A DNA stretch of 26,739 nucleotides from positions 1 to 26,739 of the forward strand of contig CAJKLB010000032.1 of NCBI GenBank assembly GCA_905200615.1, written 5' to 3'. The position numbers and the translations under genes are program-made. The DNA is from an uncultured Selenomonadales bacterium (GTDB lineage Bacteria; Bacillota; Clostridia; Christensenellales; QALW01). A model generated the notes under the pieces. The model worked only from the letters and a program-made list of their open reading frames with translations. It was not told the DNA's origin and searched no databases. This document shows positions 14,977-22,265 of the stretch, in pieces. How positions within the stretch are numbered: position 1 is the first letter of the stretch; each line of letters begins with the position of its first letter.

Positions 14977-15810
14977 ATGGATTTGCTCAAACGAACGATT
15001 AGTGCTGTGTTTCTTATCGCTTTTTTGATTGCGGCATTGCTTTTGGGCGGTTGGTATACGGCAGCAGCTACGATATTGGTTCATTTTTTGATGATGCTGG
15101 ATATCACCAATGCTCTGAATAAGGGGGGATATCCGGCCAATCGTGTTGTTTTGTTATCCGCTGCTTTGTTGACGGCACCGGCAGTCTTTTTCTTTGGTAT
15201 TTTCGGCTATTTTATGCTGACGGCAATTGTGATGTGTTTGTTGGCGGCGTGTGTTATTTTAAGCAAAAAACCTGATTTTAAAGCTTTTTTAGCCGGAACA
15301 TTCACTCTTGTTTATCCGCTTTTGCCCGGATCATTGCTGATTTCGGTTGCTTTTTCCGATATAAAAGGCGATAATTCTCTTGGTGTTTTTTTAATAGGAG
15401 CGGCTTGCGTTTATGCCTGTATTGCCGATACTTTCGCCTATGCCGGCGGCAGGTTGTTCGGCAAGAAAAAATTATGTCCGCAAATCAGCCCTAAAAAGAC
15501 AGTAGCAGGCTGTGTTTTCAGCTTTATTGGCGGGGCTGCGGCAGGAGTGCTTATATATTTTATCGCTGTATATCGGATCGGTATTCAGGAAATCGGACTG
15601 ATTCATTGGCTGCTTATGGGTGTTGCCTGCGGCGGTTTTGCTCAAATCGGCGATCTTATTGCCAGTATGCTTAAGCGCTTTTGCGGTGTAAAGGATTTCG
15701 GTACCTATATTCCCGGCCACGGAGGGATTATGGATCGGATGGACAGCATTATCATCTGCGTGGTTGCAGTTTTGGTTTATGTACAGATTTTTGCTATGGA
15801 GATATTATGA
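14977..15810 (+). CDS. cdsA: phosphatidate cytidylyltransferase
   Basis: CdsA makes CDP-diacylglycerol from phosphatidate and CTP at the membrane, the branch point for phospholipid head groups. The 277-residue protein has about eight membrane segments. Near its C-terminus is the family signature: KRFCGVKDFG, then PGHGGIMDRMDS, in which the Asp residues hold the metal ions. The ATG at 14977 has GGAGG upstream, inside the end of uppS. The last four bases overlap the dxr start as ATGA, indicating coupled translation. Confidence 0.96.
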   Translation: MDLLKRTISAVFLIAFLIAALLLGGWYTAAATILVHFLMMLDITNALNKGGYPANRVVLLSAALLTAPAVFFFGIFGYFMLTAIVMCLLAACVILSKKPDFKAFLAGTFTLVYPLLPGSLLISVAFSDIKGDNSLGVFLIGAACVYACIADTFAYAGGRLFGKKKLCPQISPKKTVAGCVFSFIGGAAAGVLIYFIAVYRIGIQEIGLIHWLLMGVACGGFAQIGDLIASMLKRFCGVKDFGTYIPGHGGIMDRMDSIIICVVAVLVYVQIFAMEIL

Positions 15811-16958
15811 AAAAAATTGCGATATTGGGTTCTACCGGCTCTATTGGAACGCAGACGCTGCAAATTGTTGACCGATATCCCGAAAAATTTCGAATAACCG
15901 GGTTAGCCGCAAAAAGTAACGCAGAGCTGCTGTTGGCTCAAATTGCAAAATATAAGCCGCTTATGGCCGCTATTGAGGATAAACAGGCATATGAATCTAT
16001 TTGTGACCGTATTCCGCCTGAAACAACCCTTATAGGCGGTAAAAACGCTATGCTGGAAATAGCGGAGATGGAACAAGCGGAAATTTTGCTTGTAGCGGTT
16101 GTTGGAATTGCTGGACTTCCGGCGGTAATGAAAGGAATTGAAAGCGGAAAGCGTATAGCGCTGGCCAATAAAGAAGCTTTGGTTACGGGCGGTCGGTTAG
16201 TGATTGACGCGGTAAAAGCGCGAGGAGAAATTCTTTATCCGGTAGACAGCGAACATTCCGCTATTTTTCAGTGCTTGCAAGGACAGAGACGAGACGCGGT
16301 AAAAAATTTAATTTTAACGGCTTCGGGAGGGCCGTTTCGCGAATATTCCAAGGAGGATTTGAAAAAGGTCACGGTGGCGGATGCACTGAAACATCCTACA
16401 TGGAATATGGGAAAAAAAATTACCGTGGACAGCGCGACGCTGATGAATAAGGGTTTGGAAGTAATGGAGGCTGCCTGGTTGTTTGATGTAAAACCGGAGA
16501 ATATTAAGCCCATCATTCATCCGGAAAGTATCGTACATTCCGCGGTGGAATTTTGCGATGGCGCGGTCATTGCGCAAATGGGGGAGCCGGATATGAAACT
16601 TCCTATTCTGTACGCGTTGGAATATCCCGAACGATTGGATGCCGGAACGCCGAAGCTTTCGCTGGCCGCTAAGGGAAAACTTACTTTTTTTGAACCGGAT
16701 TATGAAAAATTTCCGTGTTTGGCGTTAGCGTTTCAGGCGATGAAAATGGGTGGCAACGTGCCGGCGGCATTGAACGCGGCCAATGAAGTGGCTGTGGAAT
16801 ATTTTTTGCATGAAAAAATAGGGTTTTGTGATATTCCCGATATCATAGAGCATACTATTTTTAATATGAAAGTAATAAATAATCCTACCATCAGCGATAT
16901 CTATGATACGGATCGTGCCGTACGTGTGCAGTGGAAACAGGAGGGACAATTTGAATAA
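15807..16958 (+). CDS. dxr: 1-deoxy-D-xylulose 5-phosphate reductoisomerase
   Basis: Dxr converts DXP to 2-C-methyl-D-erythritol 4-phosphate with NADPH, the committed step of the MEP isoprenoid route. In the 383-residue product, GSTGSIGTQ (8-16) binds NADPH; NKEALVTGG, PVDSEHSAIFQ (metal ligands Asp147 and Glu149), ASGGPFR, HPTWNMG and LMNKGLEVMEA follow in the usual order. The ATG at 15807 starts at the family's usual N-terminus. A reading 42 codons longer would lie entirely inside cdsA. Another MEP gene, ispG, lies two genes downstream, and uppS uses the pathway's product. Confidence 0.97.
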   Translation: MKKIAILGSTGSIGTQTLQIVDRYPEKFRITGLAAKSNAELLLAQIAKYKPLMAAIEDKQAYESICDRIPPETTLIGGKNAMLEIAEMEQAEILLVAVVGIAGLPAVMKGIESGKRIALANKEALVTGGRLVIDAVKARGEILYPVDSEHSAIFQCLQGQRRDAVKNLILTASGGPFREYSKEDLKKVTVADALKHPTWNMGKKITVDSATLMNKGLEVMEAAWLFDVKPENIKPIIHPESIVHSAVEFCDGAVIAQMGEPDMKLPILYALEYPERLDAGTPKLSLAAKGKLTFFEPDYEKFPCLALAFQAMKMGGNVPAALNAANEVAVEYFLHEKIGFCDIPDIIEHTIFNMKVINNPTISDIYDTDRAVRVQWKQEGQFE

Positions 16959-18024
16959 TATATTAAATAATATACCGTATTGGATTGTTGCGCTTCTCAT
17001 GCTCGGTTTGCTTATTTTTGTGCATGAGTTGGGTCATTATACGATTGGCCGGCTGCTGAAATTTAAAATTGACGAGTTTTCCATCGGAATGGGACCTAAG
17101 TTGCTATCAAAAGAAAAAAAAGGTATCAGATATTCTCTTCGGCTGATTCCCATGGGGGGATTTGTGGCATTTCACGGCGAGGATGAGGATGGAAAAGACG
17201 ATCCGGAGGCTATGAATAATATGCCGTGGCATAAGCGCGCGGCTGTTATGTTCGCGGGAGCGGGCTTTAATATTTTGTTCGCTTTATTGATAACAGCAAT
17301 TTTGGTTTGCTCTGTAGGGTATTACGGTGCACAGATCAGCTCGGTAGAAGAAAATTCTTTGCTTCAGGGGCAGGCCCAGCAGGGAGATATTGTTTATGCG
17401 GTAAACGGCAAACAAATGCTTTCGATCAATCAGTTCCAAAGCATTGTAGCCCAAGCGGATGCAAATGAGGAAATGGTATTCACGGTATTGCGCAATGGGG
17501 AAAAGGTAGAATATACGGCTGCAAAATATTTTGATGAAGAGAGCGATACGTATCGGCTGGGAATCACATACGGCTATTCGGTTATCAATCAAAATATTTT
17601 TCAGGCGATGGGGTATTCGGTAAAATATAATATTTGGATGACTAAAACCATGTATCAAACCTTGTGGCAGCTGGTGACCGGACAGATTGGAATCGACGGT
17701 ATTACCGGTCCGGTGTCTACGATAGGTGCGATCGGGTCTATGGTGCAGGATACAGCAGAGGGAGCGGCGGAGATTTCCGCGGCTGAAAAAGTTAGACAGG
17801 TTATTGTTCTGATTATGGAATTACTTGTAATTATCAGTATGAATCTGGCAATTATGAATTTGCTTCCGATTCCCGCTTTGGATGGATTTCGATTGTTGTT
17901 CGCCTTGGTTGAAGGAATTACAAAAAAGCATATTCCGCGTAATGTTGAGGGAATTATCAACGCGGTAGGCTTGTTGGTCCTTGTAGGACTAATGGTATTG
18001 CTGGAGCTTTCCAAATTGTTTTAG
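16951..18024 (+). CDS. rseP: RIP metalloprotease RseP (site-2 protease)
   Basis: A membrane zinc protease that cuts transmembrane regulators and signal-peptide remnants (RasP in Bacillus). HELGH (His25, Glu26, His29) lies in the first membrane helix. A PDZ domain spans about residues 125-190, and NLLPIPALDGFRL near the C-terminus carries the third zinc ligand. Two more membrane segments flank the last part. The best start is TTG 16951, preceded by AGGAGGG and overlapping the end of dxr by 8 bases. It gives 357 residues, normal for Firmicutes. Its position between dxr and ispG is conserved in clostridial genomes. Confidence 0.95.
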   Translation: MNNILNNIPYWIVALLMLGLLIFVHELGHYTIGRLLKFKIDEFSIGMGPKLLSKEKKGIRYSLRLIPMGGFVAFHGEDEDGKDDPEAMNNMPWHKRAAVMFAGAGFNILFALLITAILVCSVGYYGAQISSVEENSLLQGQAQQGDIVYAVNGKQMLSINQFQSIVAQADANEEMVFTVLRNGEKVEYTAAKYFDEESDTYRLGITYGYSVINQNIFQAMGYSVKYNIWMTKTMYQTLWQLVTGQIGIDGITGPVSTIGAIGSMVQDTAEGAAEISAAEKVRQVIVLIMELLVIISMNLAIMNLLPIPALDGFRLLFALVEGITKKHIPRNVEGIINAVGLLVLVGLMVLLELSKLF

Positions 18025-18034
18025 GAGAATCGGT

Positions 18035-19096
18035 ATGACAAAAGAAATCAAAATCGGAAATATTCTGATCGGCTGCGGACATGAAATTGCGATTCAATCG
18101 ATGACGACTACGGACACGGCTGATGTTTTTCATACGGTGGAACAGATCCTTCAGCTTGAACAAGCCGGCTGCAACATCGTAAGAGCTTCCGTTTACAATA
18201 TGGAAGCGGCCAAGGCTTTTCGAAAAATAAAAGAACAAATTTCCATTCCTTTGGTAGCAGATATACATTTTGACCATCGTTTGGCAATTGCCGCGGTGGA
18301 AAACGGAGCGGACAAGCTTAGAATAAACCCCGGAAATATTACCGATCCGGCGGCCGTGCGTCAGGTAACAGACTGTGCAAAAACATATGGTGTTCCCATT
18401 CGGGTCGGTGTTAACGGAGGCAGTCTTTCACCGGAGGTGCGCCGAAGATTTGGTGGAACTTCGGCTATGGCGTTAGTGGCAAGTGCCATGGAAAATATTC
18501 GTCTGTTGGAGAACAACGGATTTTATAACATCGTGGTTTCGGTAAAAGCATCGGATGTTCGCAAAATGATGGAAGCGTACAGACTTTTAAGCGCGCAGTG
18601 CGATTATCCGCTGCATTTAGGTGTTACGGAGGCAGGAACGCCGGATATTGGGATTGTAAAAAATGCAATCGGAATAGGTGGTCTTTTATTGGAGGGAATA
18701 GGGGATACGGTTCGGGTATCCCTTACCGGCGATCCGGTTCAGGAGGTATTAGCCGCACAGAATATTTTGCGCAGCATTGGATTGTATAATCGGGGAGTAG
18801 AAGTGATCTCATGTCCCATGTGCGCGCGTACCAGAATTCCTTTGGAGCATATTGTAAGAGAGGTTAAGGAGGCAACGAAAGATATTCAGGCGCCGATTAA
18901 AGTGGCGGTTATGGGCTGTGTGGTTAATGGCCCGGGGGAAGCAAAAGAAGCGGATATCGGCCTTGCCGGAGGTGGCGGAAACGGCGAAAGAGCCGTTGTG
19001 TTTCGTGGCGGTGAAATATTAGCAACAGGAGAGATACAGCAGATGACACAGCTGTTAATTGATGAGATTAAACATATGGCAGCTCTTGGTACATAA
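18035..19096 (+). CDS. ispG: 4-hydroxy-3-methylbut-2-en-1-yl diphosphate synthase (flavodoxin/ferredoxin-dependent)
   Basis: IspG reduces ME-cPP to HMBPP, the penultimate MEP step, using a [4Fe-4S] cluster. The cluster ligands are visible as Cys260, Cys263 and Cys295, with Glu302 in NGPGEAKEADIG as the probable fourth ligand. The N-terminal TIM barrel shows VADIHFDHRLA and LRINPGN for substrate binding. The length (353) fits the short bacterial two-domain form. The ATG at 18035 follows AGGAG, 10 bases after rseP. In many Firmicutes proS and polC come next; here the gene string ends and accessory DNA begins. Confidence 0.97.
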   Translation: MTKEIKIGNILIGCGHEIAIQSMTTTDTADVFHTVEQILQLEQAGCNIVRASVYNMEAAKAFRKIKEQISIPLVADIHFDHRLAIAAVENGADKLRINPGNITDPAAVRQVTDCAKTYGVPIRVGVNGGSLSPEVRRRFGGTSAMALVASAMENIRLLENNGFYNIVVSVKASDVRKMMEAYRLLSAQCDYPLHLGVTEAGTPDIGIVKNAIGIGGLLLEGIGDTVRVSLTGDPVQEVLAAQNILRSIGLYNRGVEVISCPMCARTRIPLEHIVREVKEATKDIQAPIKVAVMGCVVNGPGEAKEADIGLAGGGGNGERAVVFRGGEILATGEIQQMTQLLIDEIKHMAALGT

Positions 19097-19131
19097 AAAT
19101 CAAATCAGAATAAAAAAAGAAAAACAGCAAG

Positions 19132-19160
19132 AGGGGCTCTTCGTAAGGAAGTGTCCCTTT
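19132..19160 (+). terminator. weak terminator-like hairpin after ispG
   Basis: AGGGG (19132-19136) can pair with CCCTT (19155-19159), and inside it CTTC-GTAAG-GAAG (19039+100 to 19151, that is 19139-19151) forms a second stem. Only three T follow, so termination would be weak. No better candidate exists between ispG and the next gene. Confidence 0.3.
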
Positions 19161-19209
19161 AAACGTATTTTAACTAGTCAGAATGTATGGCAACTTGCCA
19201 AGAGCAGAG

Positions 19210-19239
19210 TTGATTCTAATTATGATTATGTGTTATACT
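19210..19239 (+). promoter_or_regulatory. probable promoter of the GNAT gene remnant
   Basis: TTGATT (19210-19215) and TATACT (19234-19239) are 18 bases apart, with TGT before the -10 box (extended -10). The ribosome site AGGGGG lies at 19268-19273. Confidence 0.5.
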
Positions 19240-19277
19240 TATAATACGATAAATAGAAATTTTTGTTAGGGGGATAT

Positions 19278-19726
19278 ATGACTGAAATTTATTGCATGAC
19301 CCAAATACATAAATATTGGAATGAAACTATTTATTTGGCTGAAAAATGCTCGTGGAAAGCGGGGCGCTATTTGGCTCAAAAGATGAAAATAATGACTTTG
19401 ATACATGGGAAAGAGTTTTTATTGCTTGTGTAAATGGAAAAGTGGCAGGATTCTGCACATTTGCTGAAAAGGACGAGCTGCCAAAAGAATATCAGTTTAC
19501 ACCATTTATAGGATTTGTTTTTGTTGATGAACCATACCGTGGTAATAGATTATCAGAGTTGATGATTCAAACCGCAATTTTATACGCGCGTGAGTTAGGA
19601 TATGAAAAAGTATATATCATGAGGGGAGAAATCGGGCTATACGAAAAATATGGTTTTGAAAAATTGGGTCATTATAAAACAATATATGGCTCAATTGATC
19701 AGCTATTTGTTAAGTCAACAATATGA
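19278..19726 (+). pseudogene. GNAT family N-acetyltransferase, broken by a one-base frameshift
   Basis: An ATG at 19278 with AGGGGG upstream begins a frame reading through LAEKCSWKAGRYLAQKMK and then diverging into nonsense. The natural continuation, NDFDTWERVFIACVNGKVAG, is in another frame, joined at the run of four A at 19386-19389. Adding one A restores a single product of about 149 residues. The C-terminal part has the acetyl-CoA loop region YRGNRLSELM and the GLYEKYGFEKLG ending typical of GNAT enzymes. The fragment starting at ATG 19346 is therefore not the true N-terminus. The substrate is unknown. The lesion may be real decay, a reading error in the A-run, or, less likely, a programmed slip. 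Confidence 0.82.
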
Positions 19727-19779
19727 TAATTAGATATTTGGCTTAAAGGTTAATATATGAGATCACTTTCCAAACGGCT

Positions 19780-19857
19780 GTGTCCGCAGCTTCAGCGAGC
19801 ATCGGATTGCGACACCACAAAGCAGAAGTCCGCGACCTTTTTAGGGTGCGGACTTCT
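19780..19857 (+). other. structured non-coding stretch with two adjacent hairpins
   Basis: Between the GNAT remnant and the fakA terminator lie two stems: GTGTCCGCA with TGCGACAC (19780-19788 with 19808-19815, one bulged C), and AGAAGTCCGC with GCGGACTTCT (19824-19833 with 19848-19857, 10 bp perfect). This patch is more GC-rich than its surroundings. There is no T-run. It could be a small RNA, a decayed repeat element, or a terminator relic. The rest of 19727-19925 shows nothing I recognise. Confidence 0.4.
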
Positions 19858-19925
19858 TCGCAACCATGTATTTTTTATATAAATTCCTTACGGAGAGACC
19901 CCTACGATGTGTTTCCTTTTTTAGA

Positions 19926-19951
19926 AAAAGCCCGTTCGAAAACGGGCTTTT
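19926..19951. terminator. bidirectional terminator, mainly for fakA on the minus strand
   Basis: AAAAGCCCGTT and AACGGGCTTTT form an 11-bp perfect stem with a CGAA loop. On the minus strand the stem runs into TTTTTC, a good terminator 18 bases after the fakA stop. On the plus strand a TTTT also follows, so it may stop transcripts from the GNAT side too. Confidence 0.88.
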
Positions 19952-19969
19952 ATATTATGCGGAAAAGTA

Positions 19970-21610
19970 TTACTCAGCGGATATAATATAATAGTAAACA
20001 GGTTGGCCGCCGAAAAGAACTTCTACATCGGTGTTCGGGTACTGCTGGTTTAAATTTTCGGCAAGTTCATTGGCGCTCTGTTCATTAGCGTCGGCACCGT
20101 AATAGATTGTGATTAAATCATTCTTTTTTTCCAACAGTTTTTGGATTAAAGCCAATGTGGTTTGTTTTAAATCCTTTCCGCAGCAAGCAATTGTTCCTTC
20201 GGCAAGACCTAAAATATCGCCCTGTTGGATATTCTGTCCGTCAAATTCGGTGTCGCGTACGGCATAAGTAACATTTCCGGTCAATACATCGCCATAGCTT
20301 TGGGACATAGCGTCAAAATTAGTTTGGCCGTCAGCTTCCGGATCAAAGGCCAGCAGCGTGGCAATGCCTTGGGGAATGGTCTTGGTAGGTACTACAAAAA
20401 GCTTTTTTTCGGTAAAATCCTGGGCCTGTTCGGCCGCAAGGATAATATTTGAGTTGTTTGGCAAAATAATTACTGATTTGGCACAGACTTTTTTAACCGC
20501 ATCCGCAATATCCGCGGTGCTGGGGTTCATGGTCTGCCCTCCGGTAACAATTTGATCAACGCCCAAATCTTTAAAGATATTGGTAAGCCCCTCTCCGGAG
20601 GAAACAGCAACAATACCTACTTCTTTCATTTCCGCGGCGCGCTTTTCCTGCAACTCACGGTTTTGCTGTACCATATTCTCAATTTTAATTTTGTTTAGCT
20701 CTCCCAGTTCCAGAGCGTATTGAAGTGCTGTACCGGGCGTATTGGTATGCACGTGTACTTTTATTAATTCCGGATCACCGACAACTACGAGGGAGTCACC
20801 GATAGCAGCCAGTTTGTTTCTCAGTACATCCACAGATTTTTCATTCACTTCGGGTTTGAGATTCTGTATGAAAAATTCTGTGCAGTATGCAAATAAAATT
20901 TCATCCATTTCGGCAACTTCTTCAGAGGTTGCGCGGGAAATAGACTCCGCCGCGGAAGAAGAGAACGAAAACGGCTGAATATCTTCCGGAAGAACTTCAC
21001 CGCGCAGCACGGTAAGAAAGCCGCGCATAATAGTCATAAGCCCCTGTCCGCCGGCATCCACCACACCGGCTTTTTTCAGCTGCGGAAGCATTTCCGGTGT
21101 TTTTGCTAAGGTTTCTTCGCCGATGGAAATAGCATAGTCAAGTAACTCCACAAGTGTTTTTCCCGCGGCATCGTAACGTGACTTTTCTGCCATTGTACGG
21201 ATTACCGTAAGAATTGTGCCTTCTTTGGGCTTCATTACAGCCTTATAAGCTGTTTCTGATCCTAAACGAAGCGCAGCCGCAAAATCAGTTGAGGTAACCT
21301 CGTTTATGGTTTCAAATTGTTTGGAAAATCCACGCAGAATTTGGGAAAGAATTACGCCGCTGTTGCCGCGCGCACCTTTCAAAGCTCCCCTGGACATGGC
21401 TTTTGCTACGGATGGAAGATCGGTTTGGGTAAGAGAAGACACTTCCTGCAGAACCGATTGCATGGTCAGGGACATATTGGTTCCCGTATCACCGTCAGGA
21501 ACGGGGAAAACGTTGAGGTCATTTAATTGCTGCTTATTTACTTCCAGCAGCGAGGCCGCCGTGATGATCATTTCTTTCAGCAGCGTGCCGTCAATTGTAT
21601 TATAACTCAC
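19970..21610 (-). CDS. fakA: DAK2-domain protein, fatty acid kinase catalytic subunit (FakA/YloV)
   Basis: FakA phosphorylates fatty acids held by a FakB binding protein, feeding exogenous fatty acids into phospholipid synthesis. The N-terminal DhaL-type kinase domain (about 1-200) has NVFPVPDGDTGTNM (33-46), whose Asp residues bind Mg-ATP, and ARGNSGVILSQILRGF. The middle and C-terminal parts match the remaining FakA domains, ending in the DegV-like region. Length (546) is typical. The start is a GTG at 21610 with AAAGGAAAG upstream. The Asp23 gene lies 18 bases upstream, a conserved pair (yloU-yloV). No fakB is in the window. Confidence 0.93.
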   Translation of the reverse strand: MSYNTIDGTLLKEMIITAASLLEVNKQQLNDLNVFPVPDGDTGTNMSLTMQSVLQEVSSLTQTDLPSVAKAMSRGALKGARGNSGVILSQILRGFSKQFETINEVTSTDFAAALRLGSETAYKAVMKPKEGTILTVIRTMAEKSRYDAAGKTLVELLDYAISIGEETLAKTPEMLPQLKKAGVVDAGGQGLMTIMRGFLTVLRGEVLPEDIQPFSFSSSAAESISRATSEEVAEMDEILFAYCTEFFIQNLKPEVNEKSVDVLRNKLAAIGDSLVVVGDPELIKVHVHTNTPGTALQYALELGELNKIKIENMVQQNRELQEKRAAEMKEVGIVAVSSGEGLTNIFKDLGVDQIVTGGQTMNPSTADIADAVKKVCAKSVIILPNNSNIILAAEQAQDFTEKKLFVVPTKTIPQGIATLLAFDPEADGQTNFDAMSQSYGDVLTGNVTYAVRDTEFDGQNIQQGDILGLAEGTIACCGKDLKQTTLALIQKLLEKKNDLITIYYGADANEQSANELAENLNQQYPNTDVEVLFGGQPVYYYIISAE

Positions 21611-21628
21611 TGTTCTTTCCTTTCCGGC

Positions 21629-21979
21629 TTATACTCGTATGCCCTGGATAAGAACATCTACATTCTCAACTCGCAAGCCTGTTTGTGTTTCAACCGCATA
21701 TTTTACTGCTTCAATTACATTGTGCGCCGCCGCTACCATGGATACACCGTATTCAATAATAACATGCAGCTCAAAGCGTACGCTGTCTTCCATAGGATAT
21801 ACCTTAATACCTTTGGTAAGGCTTTCACGCTTTAAAAGTTCCGCGATACCTTCGGCCGTACTTGAGGCTGACATTCCTACAATACCGGCACAATCACAAG
21901 CAGCCAGCCCGGCAATTGTGGCAAGAACGCCGTCGGAAATCGTAACGGTTCCGAATTGGTTATTGGTTTTGATTGCCAT
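21629..21979 (-). CDS. Asp23/Gls24 family protein (YloU)
   Basis: A 116-residue cytosolic protein of the Asp23/Gls24 (DUF322) family, some members of which sit at the membrane and respond to envelope or alkaline stress. It shows the family pattern GTVTISDGVLATIAGLAA near the N-terminus and the ending LRVENVDVLIQGIRV. The second ATG (21979) is preferred over the one at 21994: the bases between them include GGAGG, the ribosome site, 8 bases ahead. It is co-transcribed with fakA from a promoter at 22063-22091. Confidence 0.92.
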   Translation of the reverse strand: MAIKTNNQFGTVTISDGVLATIAGLAACDCAGIVGMSASSTAEGIAELLKRESLTKGIKVYPMEDSVRFELHVIIEYGVSMVAAAHNVIEAVKYAVETQTGLRVENVDVLIQGIRV

Positions 21980-22062
21980 ATAAAAAACCTCCATAGTTGA
22001 TTTGGTGCGTTTGTATTCAATAAAAATAAAGACAACGCAAAATAAAGATACGCACTATTTAT

Positions 22063-22091
22063 ATATTACTATATATTTTGTGCAATGGCAA
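22063..22091 (-). promoter_or_regulatory. promoter of the Asp23-fakA operon
   Basis: Read on the minus strand, TTGCCA (22091-22086) and TAATAT (22068-22063) are 17 bases apart. The region between 21980 and 22262 is very AT-rich and otherwise holds only the leuS terminator. Confidence 0.65.
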
Positions 22092-22215
22092 GTAAATTTT
22101 ATGTATATATCGTTCGAAAATAAAACGGGATAGACGTTATTATTATATTGAAATACTGCCGATAACATTCATAAAAGCATTGGCGGAAAGATGAAATTTT
22201 TCATTGGGATTTATG

Positions 22216-22255
22216 CTTAAAAAATACGCACATGTTGCTATCAATGTGCGTATTT
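22216..22255 (-). terminator. intrinsic terminator after leuS
   Basis: AAATACGCACAT (22222-22233) and ATGTGCGTATTT (22244-22255) form a perfect 12-bp stem with a 10-base loop. On the minus strand it ends in a run of six T (22224-22219). It lies 10 bases past the leuS stop. Confidence 0.9.
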
Positions 22256-22265
22256 AAGAACGATA

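Noticed and set aside
15681..15806. 42-codon extension of Dxr inside cdsA
   Set aside because: It is a shadow of the conserved cdsA signature. Dxr begins at ATG 15807, overlapping the cdsA stop.
19059..19244. 61-residue frame after ispG
   Set aside because: It begins inside ispG in another frame, has no ribosome site and resembles no family.
19780..19986. 68-residue frame crossing the hairpins and the fakA terminator
   Set aside because: It runs through two hairpins and a bidirectional terminator, and its residues look like non-coding translation.
21980..21994. First ATG of the Asp23 gene
   Set aside because: Bases between it and the next ATG contain GGAGG, which serves as ribosome site for ATG 21979.
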